DNA of 64,000 nt from Stagonosporopsis chrysanthemi. Lineage: Eukaryota; Ascomycota; Dothideomycetes; Pleosporales; Didymellaceae. Shown piece by piece: positions 42,760 through 53,842 of this stretch; within the stretch, counting starts at the first letter, position 1; every line of letters starts with the position of its first letter. The stretch covers positions 1 to 64,000 of the forward strand of contig JAFISE010000034.1 in NCBI GenBank assembly GCA_022560025.1. The letters run 5' to 3'. The notes under the pieces are model-generated. The model saw only the letters and a program-made list of their open reading frames with translations, had not been told where the DNA came from and did no database searches. Both the position numbers and the translations under genes were made by a program.

Positions 42760-43188
42760 CTACTCCTCCTGTCTTTCCAATCTCTCAACTCTCTCGTCCG
42801 CAGTCTCAACGAACCTCATCTCTCTCCTCTCAACGAAGAATTTGTCGATAGCAAATCCACGCATGAGCGAGCTTGCAATAAACAACGGAGCCACCAGGTA
42901 CCTTCCAATTCGCGTATCGTAACATATGGTTAGCTTTTGGCGGTATATCTGCGCTGTTTCCCAGCTCTCCAAGGCAAAGTAGCCAACGATGTTGCAAGCT
43001 GCTTGTTCGCGCGTGCACTTGTGTGTGCTCCAAGGGACGTAGCCTTGTGTCCAATCGCATTTTCCCACATTATCGGTGTCGAAGACACTCTGAGTGTAGA
43101 TTAAGGTGATAAAAGTGACGACGAAAGATACGGAGCCAAGAATAATCTGCAGAAGTAGCGCGTATTTCTGGGCAGAAGGTTTGGTCAC
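42760..43188 (-). pseudogene. Headless membrane-protein frame (missing 5' exon)
   Basis: A minus-strand frame of about 142 codons with protein-like content. It has a first transmembrane helix (YALLLQIILGSVSFVVTFITLI), a Cys-containing loop (GKCDWTQGYVPWSTHKCTR; ACNIVGY), a second hydrophobic segment (RYLVAPLFIASSLMRGF) and a Glu/Arg-rich tail (FVERREMRFVETADERVERL). There is no ATG near its start: the frame begins right after a plausible acceptor (GCAATCAG at about 43189), so a 5' exon is required, but the sequence upstream is a HET-gene relic on the other strand and I find no donor or start there. Either an undetected short exon exists or the gene has lost its start. Confidence 0.4.
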
Positions 43189-43235
43189 CTGATTGCAGTG
43201 TTATAAAGTCAACTCTAGGGTAAAGGGTATATTGT

Positions 43236-43763
43236 TTGGAGCCTAACTCTCCAGCCAAGAAGAATCCTGCTACCCCGATGGAAGAAGATCCGGCTTATTG
43301 CCTCATGAGTCTTTTCGATGTCAATATGCCACTGTTGTACGGCAAGGGCAAGAAAGCTTTCTTCAGATCACAAGAGGCTATCATCGACGGATCGGACGAC
43401 CAGTCCATCCTTGCCTTTCGATCATCCGGGGTCCCAGCAAGAGAAGATGTCGTTAGAGGTGGTTTCACCTCCGTTCTAGCACCTGATGTCAGTTATTTTC
43501 TCGACGACATTCGTTACGATTGGCATGCATCGCACGAAGCCAAAACACTTCGTCTTGATGCTGGCAGACTGACGCTCCAAGTCTACTTGGTACGATTAGC
43601 AACTAGTTATGGAAATTGGTGGGCACAAGATCAGCTTGCCCCAACTCACGCTGCACTGCTAGATTGCTTCTATGGGAACGATTACCTTTCCCGACCCGTC
43701 CTCCTCCTGCGTTCGACAGACGGTACAGTTTTCACAAGATGCTTCCCGCGCGCTATCATCTGA
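43236..43763 (+). pseudogene. Relic of a HET-domain (heterokaryon incompatibility) protein
   Basis: The frame reads MEEDPAYCLMSLFDVNMPLL, then YGKGKKAFFRSQEAI and SDDQSILAF. This is the well-known end of the HET domain and the start of the region behind it in fungal incompatibility proteins (usually EDxAYCLMGIFDVNMPLLYGEG). All of the HET domain proper upstream is missing: the bases before 43240 do not continue the frame in any way I can follow, and there is no ATG until 43278. The downstream part (SVLAPDVSYFLDD, LLDCFYGNDYLSRPVLLL) fits the variable C-terminal region, ending at a stop at 43761-43763. HET genes are frequently duplicated and decayed. Function is unlikely to be retained. Confidence 0.7.
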
Positions 43764-44853
43764 AAGGCTAATGTAAGCTCTGTGGCAAACTTGAACGTCA
43801 TGTGCGGTCCTTTGGAAGGCAAAAATGCTCTTTCCAGTGAGCTTACTCACTCGCGTAGTTCGAGCCCTTTCAGACAGTACTAATTTACCGAATGTAGTTT
43901 GGCCCTTAATCAGCCTCGATGATCATCCTTCAAAGCCATCGGGAGTACGTTGTAGACGCACTCTCCCATGCCCTTGTGACATTAGACTATCACGATGTTT
44001 TGGAGCACTGCTTGGTAGGATACGTGTACCCAATGCTGAACAACAAAGAATCTCGAGTCACATTGTTTGATTCTATTGGCATAGTGGCACTCAGATTCAG
44101 GACTGAGCACATCCTTGTCGTGTGGGCCCGAGACATACTGCGTCTGAAAGGACACGAGCGATCAACACAAGCCTTGAGGACCCTTTCTCAGACGAGCCAT
44201 ATGAAGAAGCGCCTGATTGCCCAAGTGTCGTCGCAGGTGAAATGCTCATCTGTCATTACTACAAACAAGTCGACTTCATTGGCAGAAGTCTCTACATAAT
44301 TAAGCTTCTGGCAAAGCCGATCACTGGCCAGAATGCACAAACAAGCAAGAAACCATGGCTGCAAAGGCTACATATCTGGGCGAAGTAAATTGGGATAGAA
44401 TGATGGGTGGTTTTACTGAGACGGTGCAATTCCTCGCCATCAGCAGACGCAAGAATAAGAAATATGATTGACGAACTGGTCATGTTTGCGTAGCCAGGGT
44501 CTACCTCACAAGCTCTCCAACCTTATTCGACGTCCACCAAACGATATGGAGAGAAATCTTCCGGCTTTGCAGTACCTTCAGTCTTCCATGTTGCAGAATT
44601 CAATCGCCCAATACGGCTGATCAGCTGGTAATACGCCTATTCATGTGAGACGTCACATGTGCGAAAGGAGCTTCAGTGTAGATGTTGACAAAGAGAAGAA
44701 CGATTCACGGGTTGGCAATTGACATTCGAGGACGCATTTCATTGTGGAGAGAGCATTTGTACGTATCTATGTAGTCTCGTGGCGGCACAAACAAAAGATT
44801 GGAAGTTGCTTCGTAGGGTTGGAAGGTGTGGTGAGTTTGGCAAGCTTGACGGC
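43764..44853. other. Region behind the HET relic
   Basis: About 1.1 kb with only short broken frames. Some + strand stretches (for instance LFPVSLLTRVVRALSDSTN near 43830) could be more of the HET protein's degraded C-terminus. Not resolvable by eye. Confidence 0.4.
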
Positions 44854-45173
44854 TCAGGTGGACATTGTGACGGCGCCTCGAGTATCGACATTTCTCGCGC
44901 TGACGACAAGCTCCTTGCCGTGCTTCGTGATAGTATTCTTCCCATCGTTCGCACCCTCAAGTACGATTTCTGCAAATTCTGGACCGTTCGCGGCAATTGT
45001 CTGGCCGTAAACACCGACCATGATGCGCTTAAGAACAGTAACATCACGCTGACGAAGGGGGAGATTGCGTTTGTTATTACTTGGACGCTTCTCTTGTGTT
45101 GACAGATTGGACCGCGTCTCTTGCTGTTTGCTCTTGAATCACTAATTTCACTAGACGTTCTCACCTTCACCAT
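44854..45173 (-). CDS. Small coding-like frame, putative two-exon gene
   Basis: On the minus strand a frame ending at TGA 44854-44856 reads RDVTVLKRIMVGVYGQTIAA, NGPEFAEIVLEGANDGKN and TITKHGKELVVSARNVDT, ending RGAVTMST. Codons and residues are typical of real protein and quite unlike the overlapping frames. The internal ATG gives only 55 residues. A longer model starts at ATG 45173 (Met-Val-Lys), splices from a GTGAGA donor right after it to an acceptor AACAG about 41 nt on, and then reads QETRSNLSTQEKRPSNN in frame, giving about 95 residues. The intron is at the small end of what the window shows. It is head-to-head with the Zn2Cys6 gene (81 bp apart). No family recognised. Confidence 0.35.
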
Positions 45174-45254
45174 GAGCTATCGATCGATTAACTGCGTCAG
45201 ACACAGCCACCTCGTGGCATCCCCACCTCGCCCTTTCTACAACTCAGCGACAAG

Positions 45255-46240
45255 ATGGCCGAGTCAAGGGTGGCCCGGCAAGCTAAGCAACAGGCGCGCA
45301 TCGTTGACGACGAACAATTGGTCTTAAGCTGGCTACGAAATATAGATCAGGAAGATCTTGTCGACGATGCAAGCGATTTGGATGACAGGGCTCCTGGTTA
45401 CTCGACTACGCCGCCGAGACCACAACGCATGCTGCACAGTTTTGAAGAAGTTTCGCCCACCAATACCAGCTTCTCCAACGACTCCGTCTTCGATGTGCCA
45501 TATCTGCCGGATGGAACGGCTATTGAGGATCCATTTTGCGACGGCATCCCGGATGTTGCGCCCATCGACAACAGATATTGTGGCTCAAGAGGCAAGACAG
45601 AGCAACGCGGCGTTGAGGTAAACCAGGCGCGGCTTACTACCACCCTCTTCGATACTGACAGCCTTGCCTCACACGATCCTTCGAGTGAAGGGGCAAATAA
45701 CACAGAGCAAAGCCACAGTACACCGAAGGAAACACTGAAGGCCACAACAGTGCCACTGTTTGACCCGAACAAACCACGGGTCACCCGCATTACCTCCTGC
45801 ATCCAGTGCATCCTCGCAGACCTCCCTTGTTCAAGAACAACACCGTATTGCTCGCGCTGTAAGCGTAACGGACATGGGCACATATGCCTCCTACACCGCC
45901 AGAAGTATGTCGACGAGATCGATCGGTCTGACGCGACAACTTGCACAACCCTAGTGCTCTTGAAATTGCGCGGCGAAGATGAAACCATGTGGGCAAAGAA
46001 AGAGAAATTGGCAGAGGAAGTACGTTCTTGAGCTCGTATGCCGCATAGATGACGCTTACAATTGGATAGCTTGAGCAGGCATGGTGCGATGGCGAAGACC
46101 GCAAGAATTGGGTACTTCCATCGCTTGAGGGCCTCGAAGTGAGTCCTCGGAGGGATGAAGGGCGAACAAAGAAAGCTTTCCCGGGAGAAGGCAAAGGTCG
46201 TCTGACGCATAGGGAACTTTATGTGGCTATGGACACTTAA
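45255..46240 (+). CDS. Zn(II)2Cys6 binuclear-cluster protein
   Basis: Exons 45255-46019 and 46070-46240 give 311 residues. A cluster C-x2-C-x6-C-x6-C-x2-C-x8-C at residues 182, 185, 192, 199, 202 and 211 (CIQCILADLPC, then YCSRCKRNGHGHIC) fits the fungal Zn2Cys6 spacing, although it lies in the middle of the chain rather than near the N-terminus and has few of the basic residues usually between the third and fourth cysteines. The N-terminal half is acidic and disordered; no fungal transcription-factor middle-homology domain follows, and the protein ends soon after (GKGRLTHRELYVAMDT). It may be a small DNA-binding regulator, a zinc structural module, or a shortened member of the family. Confidence 0.7.
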
Positions 46241-46834
46241 TTTTGTCTTAGGCCAAACAATGAGGGGAGGTTGGACATCTGGACAGTTGCTCTTAGATCG
46301 GTAAGCAAGAAGGTCATGCTTGGGTCACAACGCGAATGCAATAGCGTGTTCAACTGATTGATCCTTTGGCTTTGATGTTTGGATGGGGTTACTGAGGTAC
46401 TGGCGAGTGCCTCACTCAACGCGTTCGTATTTGGAGTCCAGGAGTCGGCATAAAGTTTTCTAGGCCATGAAGCTGTTTGGATCCGCTTACCTTAATTTAG
46501 AAATATGAGACATTCGTGCACTCTCCTCCGACCATGAAGATGATGTTGAATGTGATGACTATTGATATCTGAGGCTGTTTCCGTCTACTAGCGTGAACGA
46601 TGCCAAGGCTGGACGGATGACGAAGTGCTCCATGGCGGCGGTACGGCGACAGGCTTCCACGCCTCACATCAACCATCTGCATCGCCACATCCATCCTCAT
46701 CACTCACGAACCAGGTCGCATACAAGCGCTTGCCGGCCAGCTCACAACGACCCACATCGCACGACCTGCGCTCGAAGCGCCGCCGCCATAAGCTTCTCGC
46801 CTCCAGATAGCCGCAGAGCTCAAAGTCGCCCACC
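46241..46834. other. Intergenic region, Zn2Cys6 gene to V-ATPase f
   Basis: 594 bp; leader of the V-ATPase f gene with CACCATGG start context. Nothing else seen. Confidence 0.5.
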
Positions 46835-47151
46835 ATGGTCAAGCCCGTTGTTTCCGCCATGAATGCATGGACATGCATTGTCCTGTCCGTGTTCGCCATT
46901 GTCATTCTGTCGACTATTGGAGCGCTCTTCAAGTCTGGAAGCCACACAATGCTGGGTGGGGAGGAGGATCCTGAGGATGGCAGCGCTGTTGCTGGCGCAG
47001 TTTTTGGAGCGGTCTTCATCTATATTGTATGAGCTATACATTGTGTTGCAACTCATTTTCTAATATTGTTTAGGGCTTCTTCGTCTTCTGCGGGCTTCAG
47101 GCCTTCCTGCACATCCGCGAAAGCCGTCGCGGTGCGATAAGCCTGTCTTGA
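46835..47151 (+). CDS. V-type ATPase subunit f (YPR170W-B / RNAseK-like)
   Basis: Small membrane subunit of the vacuolar proton pump Vo sector. Exons 46835-47026 and 47074-47151 give 89 residues. The chain MVKPVVSAMNAWTCIVLSVF, the middle GEEDPEDGSAVAGAVFGA and the end FFVFCGLQAFLHIRESRR match the pattern of the yeast f subunit (YPR170W-B): a conserved DPEDG loop between two transmembrane helices. The length equals the yeast protein's. The 47-nt intron falls at the start of the second helix's end. Such short genes are easily missed in automatic annotation because the first exon alone ends in a stop after 65 codons. Confidence 0.88.
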
Positions 47152-48043
47152 TCGCCTTAATAGACATCTTTCTAGAACTGGGCATACATTGCAGCGTTAC
47201 TGATGGACTGAGAGGGGATGACAGACGCTGTGATCTTGAGCGCACACGAGTAAAGACGAGGGACAGGGAGATTTTGCTTTCTACACAGCACACGGCGTTG
47301 ACTGGGATGGGATGTTTGATACCGGCTTTCCGATGCATGTACAGCTTACAAGACATACTCGTCAATTACTAGGGTTGACATTACAAAACACCGTGACTTC
47401 GTGGCTTCGGTGACAGCTCAAGAGTCCGTGTCATGAAGGTGCATTGTCCAACGCAGTGCTCACCATCGATTCATTTCTTACACGGCGGAAATTGTCATGC
47501 ACAAGCACGATGTCACTCTCCTCATCATCGTGAGCACCGGATTGCGTCTTAGCGCAGGTGACGTGAACATGGTACTCGAGCGCTCACCCTCAGGCGTCAT
47601 GTGCCGCAATCGGCAAGCAAACAGCGCGCTGCGGAACTCGCCCCCTACAAAAGGTGCAAGAATCCCGAGCAGCACCCTGCGAAAGCGTCGAATTCAGAGG
47701 CAACGGCGTTCTGCACGGAAGCGCCGACGCATTTGTCCGCGCTTGTTGGGTCGATTGGAAACGGCAGGCGGTGAAGCTTGCACGAGGCACTCGGCCGGCG
47801 AGACCTGGAACCCTGACTTCGGCGAGTGCGCTTGGTCACCCTCCGGCAACTACGCCTATTGATTCACACCACTCTCACTGCACTACGCCGTTCCTTTCCC
47901 TTTCTCCACCACTCGTCCACACCTCTTCGCCACGTTCCGGACCTCCAAACGCCTCAACGCCCTCGGTCGACCACCATCGACTCTCTACCCTTCCTGTCTC
48001 CACCACGAAGCCGGTTACTTAGACTTCCGGACGGTACTACACC
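47152..48043. other. Intergenic region upstream of CDC34
   Basis: 892 bp with the CDC34 leader, which becomes C/T-rich after about 47860. No coding frame I can support. Confidence 0.5.
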
Positions 48044-48877
48044 ATGGCGGACGCTGCGCAGCGAGTGCTCATGAACGAGTTCAAGGCCCTGAGCAAGGAG
48101 ACATGGACCAACATTGAGGTATGCTGCACAACAACGTCCATGTCGCCCATCTTGGTGGCGGTCACTGATGAGCCCTGACTAACTGCGCTGTAGCTGGCGA
48201 ATGATAATGTCTTTGAGTGGAGTGTCGCCCTCATTGTCCTGAACCCGGATTCTTTCTACTACGGCGGCTATTTCAAGGCCAAGATGACCTTCCCCCGCAA
48301 TTATCCTCATTCTCCGCCAGGTACGTCACCTCCATTAGACCCTGAACCAATACGTTGTATCGGTGTACGTGGCTGTTAAACTGACGAAATCACAGACTTC
48401 AAGTTCGTGCGACCACTTTACCACCCCAACATCTACCCCGACGGCCGTCTCTGCATATCGATTCTGCACCCACCTGGTGACGACGAGATGTCCGGCGAGC
48501 TCGCCGCTGAACGCTGGTCACCTGTCCAGCGTGCCGAGACAGTTCTTCTCTCTATCCTGTCCCTTCTCGACGACGCCGAGACTTCCTCGCCTGCCAATGT
48601 CGACGCAGGCGTCATGCTGCGCAATCAACCAGAGCAATACAAGGAGATGGTCAAGAAGGACACTGAGGCCTCCAAAGCGGATATCCCAGTTGGTTTCGTC
48701 ATGCCTACCCACGAGACAGCCTGGAAGCGCAGGGAAGAGGAGGGCGACTTCGAAATGAGCTGGGAGGACAGTGACATCGAGAGCTTTGGTGGCAGTGAGA
48801 GCGACTTCGACGAAGAGATGGACTCTGACTTTGAAGGCGATGAGGACGAAGACGAGGACGACAAGTCAGCCTCATAG
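48044..48877 (+). CDS. CDC34: Ubiquitin-conjugating enzyme E2 Cdc34/Ubc3
   Basis: E2 partner of SCF ligases that builds Lys48 chains on cell-cycle regulators. Exons 48044-48118, 48194-48320 and 48396-48877 give 227 residues. The UBC fold shows HPNIYPDGRLCISILHPP with the HPN triad at 77-79 and catalytic Cys87; directly after comes the acidic-loop insertion GDDEMSGELAAERW that is diagnostic for Cdc34/Ubc7-type E2s. The C-terminal tail is highly acidic (DEEMDSDFEGDEDEDEDD), as in Cdc34, where it binds the basic canyon of cullin. Both introns are 75 nt. All key residues are present. Confidence 0.95.
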
Positions 48878-49792
48878 CCACCGGCTTTCACCTTTCTTCG
48901 TTTCTTCCGTCCTTCCTGGGTTTTGCTATCAAGGTTTTCAACAGCGCGGCGTCGGTCTCACAGGTGTCTCACAGGGCTGGGAAGGGCTATATCTGCTTCA
49001 TTCTCAGTTTTAACCACGGCGCTGTTTTGCATTGCATTGGGAGGCGTTTATGAATTGCCTACTTGGTTCATGACTTTGGGACACTGCATTTAGAGGGGGA
49101 ATTTCATATCATACGTATGTCTTAGTGTGATCACTTAAAATGGACCAAAATAGTCTATTTCAATTCTCAGTGACAATCAGTGAGAATGGGTCGTGTCAAC
49201 ACGGAATCACAATGCCCACGCCATATTTGATCAACAGTCCCACTTGTTTTGAATCTCGAAACTCCATGAATTATTCCGCTATCGTATTTGCACACCCAGG
49301 TCGTTTCGAGGCCATGGGCGCTAATATATATCGCGAGCTCGACTGCAATATCTACTGTGGATGCAGCCGGGTCCACGTTCTCTCGAAAGGTAGCAAAAAG
49401 GAGGCTGTAGCGTAACGACCGTTATCCAACGCGTGACTCGTCTTCTTCGTTCGCCTGTTTCCTGCACAGAACTTTCGCAAGCAAGGCTCGCCGGCTGGAT
49501 AACTCCCGCTGTAGTCTGCTCTGCTCCACTCAACTCCGTATAGCTGCAGTCTACTCACGCCACTTCAGACCGCTCTGCTCTGTTCCGCTCCGCGTCTCGC
49601 CGCTCACCTGCTCACTCGTACGCCACAGGCACTTGCTTGCCGTAACGAGTATCGATGAAAATATATAGAAAGGGTATTGATCAGGATGCGCAAGGCCCAG
49701 TGAAGGAAGATACGCTGCGCTGCCTCGTATGCTCTCCTCTTCTCCGTGGACCCCCGCTTCGCACTTTGCACGTCGCGTCTCGCACGTTGTGT
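48878..49792. other. Convergent 3' intergenic region, CDC34 and CLA4
   Basis: 915 bp between two stops. Contains short CT-rich stretches around 49560-49620; no gene seen. Confidence 0.5.
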
Positions 49793-52418
49793 CTAGTGGC
49801 TACCGTTCTTCCTGAAGTTGAGCAGCTGGCTGAGGCTGTTGAGGCTGCATCCACTCTTGAGGAAGTCGTGACTCATGAGCTCCCCGGCGCTGGCGCGGCT
49901 CTTGACGTCGACGCAGAGGCAGACGGACAGGAAGGCCTTGAGCTCCTTGGAGAGCTTGTCCGGTTTCTTAAGGCGGGGCGTGCCGTTTGTGGCAATGAGG
50001 TAGAGCGCTTTGAGGGGCTCTTCATTAAGGTAAGGGGGCTCGGATTCGATCATTTCGATGGCCATAATACCTAGCGACCAGATGTCGACCTTGTTGCCGT
50101 ACTCTTTCTGTTTGACGACCTCGGGTGCCATCCAGTATGGTGTGCCCACCATGGTCGCGCGCTTAGACCGCTGTTCAGTGAGCTTGGCGCAGAAACCGAA
50201 GTCAGCTGTGATATCGTTAGAAAGGATTCGGTGGAGATGAATGTGTTTTGGACGTACTGATCTTGACGTTACCACGTCCATCAAGCAGAACATTGTCACT
50301 CTTGATGTCTCGGTGAATGATGTTCTGGTTGTGAAGATGCTCAAGGCCCTTACAAGTCTATGCCAGTATTAGCAAAATTCAGCCTTGGAAGTGTTTGAAG
50401 ATGCTTACCTCGAAGCAAATGGTGGCAATCTGGTCCTCGGTGATTGTAGGGTTGTTGTCGATGACATCAGTCAAAGCACCGCCCTCCATGAACTCCATGA
50501 CTACCCAGAGCTCTGACTGCTCCTCCTGCAGGAAAGCGTCGAGGAAATTGACAATGTTGGGGTGCTTGCTATCCTTCATGACAATGATCTCGTTAACGAT
50601 CAGCTCTTTACGGGGCTGGTTACGAAGATCCATCTGCTTGATAGCGACTTGAGCACGGGGTCCGTTCTCCTGCAGGATACGACGTGCCATCGGCGAGGTC
50701 GCGCCTTCACGGATGCGTGCGACGTAGACGGACCCACTGGCACCCTGGCCAATCTTCTTCTGTTTGTTGTATGACTCAAGAGGCTTCTCCTTGGAGACGA
50801 CTTCGCGAAGCTTGGCCATCACCTCGGTCTCGGACATGCTCGACATACGGACGTCTTTTCGCGGCGCCTCTTCCTTTGGCTTGCTGGTAAGCGCTGCCTC
50901 AGCCTTCTTGACTGCATCGTTCATAGGAGCGCCTGTCGGCTTTGCAACATTCAGCGGCTTTGGCGCTGCAGATGAACCCTGGTATTGCTTCTGTTGCGGC
51001 GGCTGAGCACGGGCCTGTGGGACCTGATTCTGTGATCCTGAGTAGCTCGAACTCGGTTGTATCGGTGGGCGTTGCTGTGAAGTGGGAATCTTCGACCCGG
51101 ATGGGCTATAACTAGAACCGTTCTGCTGTGGCCGGGGAGCAGGTGGCGCAGGACGCTGAGCTGCCATCTGGCGGAGCGACCCGGGAGCCTGAGGTGCTGG
51201 AGCTCGTTGAGATCCTGGTGTCGAAGGAGCAGGGCGAGAGGGATTGTAGCGTGATGTGCTAGAAGGACTGGGATCCCTCTCTTCATAGCCGCCGCCGCCT
51301 ATCTCTTGTTGAGCCAATGGTAGCTTCTTTTGTGGTATCGAAGCATTGTATGCAGCCAATTCGTCGCGTTCCCGTTGCTCTCGCTCTTGTCTTTGCCTCT
51401 GAATCTCACGCTCACGCTGCATCCGTACCTGCTCATCTTGCCTGCGTCGTTCCTGTTCGTACCGGTCTGCTGAAGAAGCGCTGTTCTGAAGCGGAGCGGC
51501 GTAGCCACCGGAGGGTGGTGTGTCCTGCCGTGAACCCATACTGTAGCTGTCCTTACGCTGATACTGGGCCGGGGGCGCAGGGCGAGGAGGCGCAACCGAG
51601 TTGCCTCCACCGCCGTAGCCTAGTTGCTTCTCTGATCCAGTGTTGACACCAGGGGTGGGCGTCAGGCTCGAATACTGCTGAGGGTCCTCGGAGCGCTTGA
51701 CGAGCTTTTCGGTGTAGAACTCGAGTACCTCGAGTACAGCTTTTGGGTTCTTTGCGTAATCATCCTTGGTCAAAGCAGACGCTGTGAGCAGCTTCTCCCA
51801 TTCGACAGGCAAGCCAACGAACGCGCCACTTGTTGGGTCGAAGCCGACGTGGACTCTGTGAGTAAAGTTTGTAGGGTTGCTGACACCACCCATACTAGGG
51901 CAGCGCTGGTATATGCTGTCGATCCAGGAATACACATCGTCGTCTGTCTCGACTTTGCATGTGATGATCTTTGTGGGGCCGTCGCGAGGCGGTGACGAGC
52001 CTTTGCTGGGGTTGAGTGACCGTGTGATCTCGAAAGAGAGGGGCTGCGTGTCAGACCTCTCTACGCCGAGGATGTCGCGCAGTTGGATGGTGTTGGACAC
52101 CTTCGACGCGTTGGCGCTCTTGAAGAAGTTCAGCTCGAATTCCTTCAAGACTAGCCAACGATCTGCCCAAACAAATGATTTGAAAAGGCCTTCGTCCTTC
52201 ACTTTGACCATGCCCTCCTTGACTATGGAAGACGAAGAGACGCTCCGTTCCGTTTGTGTGCGGGACAACGACTGGCTGTAAGCAGGCGACTGCATGCTCA
52301 GACCGGCCATGTTCCCAGGCAGAGTGCTACTGGTGTTCGGCGTGAGGGCGAGACGGGGGCGGTCTGTGGGTGGGCGCGGCGCCGGACGGGCGTCCATGAA
52401 CTGGTTATTCGAATACAT
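49793..52418 (-). CDS. CLA4: PAK-family kinase Cla4
   Basis: Cdc42/Rac effector kinase for polarity, septation and hyphal growth. Exons 52418-50409, 50357-50258 and 50205-49793 give 840 residues. In order: PH domain about 65-175 (EGMVKVKDEGLFKSFVWADR), CRIB/PBD about 179-215 (NPTNFTHRVHVGFDPTSGAF), a long Pro/Gln/Ser-rich linker, and a C-terminal kinase domain with GQGASGSV, VAIKQMDL, HRDIKSDN, DFGFCAK and GTPYWMAPEV. The PH-CRIB-kinase order separates Cla4 from Ste20, which lacks PH. I chose MYSNNQF at 52418 because codons upstream are separated by a clear leader intron (52424-52508). All catalytic motifs are intact. The protein cycles between cytosol and growth sites. Confidence 0.96.
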
Positions 52419-52423
52419 GCTGT

Positions 52424-52508
52424 CTGTGGTGAGCAGGGGCTGGTGGCATAGTTGCAGACAATGCACGAATGTCTTTGGATGTCGCCGAGACAGTCTGAGG
52501 CTGCTTAC
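52424..52508 (-). other. Intron in the CLA4 5' leader
   Basis: Donor CTCAG|GTAAGC and acceptor CACCACAG flank an 85-nt intron that ends six bases before the CLA4 start codon. If not removed, it supplies an upstream in-frame open stretch without an ATG of good context. Confidence 0.6.
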
Positions 52509-53842
52509 CTGAGGACACAATTCGCGCTGCCAACAACACAAGGAGTGAGTGCTCTCCGATAACGAACGGCGGTGAATGGCGGGGTTCAGGGACGCTGGCC
52601 AGAGGAATAGCGGGCAAGAGGATATCTTGCGTCTGCACGATCGCCTGACAATGCACTGAAGGCGGCAGTTATCAAGAGTTGCCTGAGACTGTGGAGACTC
52701 GGTGCAACTGGGCTGGTGGTGGTCCTTGTGGGCAATGTCCGTCGGGCTGCGCTGCGCCGGTCGAGCTCTTTGGCCTAGAGGGAGCGGGGAGTGCGTCTGG
52801 GTCGTTTTCAGACCTGAGATGAAGCCCAGCGCCTAGTCTGTATATGACAAGAAGCAGAGAAGAAGTCAGGAGCCGTGGGCGCGCGGTGAGCGTCTTTGCG
52901 CGGCAGCGACGTGGTTGGAGTCGTGGAGCCCCGTTTGGGCTAAAGCGGCGGAAGGAGACCTTGCTGACTCTCGACCTCTCCACATGCACATGCAGCCAAT
53001 CGAAAAGCAGTGTGCAAGTGCTCGCCCACAGAAGACAAGGGGGTGATCACCGCAGAACGCAGCAAAGTGGCCGAAATTTACGTGCGTGCAGCGTGCACGG
53101 AAATATCAAAGAATGCTGCGCGGTGTCGATACGGCGCGTGGACGGCGAAGGGCATCTCAGCGACGGGCCGGCTGCGCGCCCGCAACGCGATCGCCGGCAA
53201 ATGGGGTCAATTATTCGTTTCAGCGTTTCAGGGCTTGTAGTGTGTTCCGCCAAGCGCGCCTTTGAAACGCTCCTAGGGTTGCACAGCAAACCTTCCAGAG
53301 CCGCCAGTAGAGCACAAGTGGAAGGTTCTCCTGACCAATCCATTTCCACAGCGCGGTTGTTTGACCAGAAATAGACAATGGATCAGGTGTGATGTTAAGT
53401 GTGTGTCCCAGTATACCGCTGATATTATCTTTACATGCACAGCCCTCTTGTCAATCCCATGTGTGCTGCCGCGTCTCGCATTTTTCGACTCGTGCCTGCT
53501 AACTGCGACCTTGAACTCGCACAGTGCTGTGACATTTCGTTTCAACCCCCGTCCAGCCACAACTTCGACAATTTGCGACGACTGTGTCAGTCATCTGGCG
53601 ACGATGACCCTTTCTGACACAATGCATGGACCTTGGGCCAGGTGTTTAACACCCTAGATCCATATGTTTTGGCTAACCGTGATCGCTCAGAGACAAGACA
53701 GGTGGGCAGCGCCAACCATGGAGAACCGCTTAGGCGTGAGGACGGTTGACAACGATACCATTCTCGTATGAACGAGCCAAGATGGGTGTCTGGCGGGGGC
53801 AAGCGGTTGTCAACGCGTTCGAAACAGGCCATCTCGAACAGT
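52509..53842. other. Region between CLA4 and the antiporter gene
   Basis: About 1.3 kb holding the CLA4 promoter/leader and the antiporter 3' UTR. No supportable gene. Confidence 0.5.

Noticed and set aside
44719..45102. 127-codon + strand frame
   Set aside because: Starts with TTG and is the complement of a better minus-strand coding frame.
52419..52541. Upstream extension of CLA4
   Set aside because: It crosses a clear GTAAGC to CACCACAG intron in the leader and is not conserved-looking.
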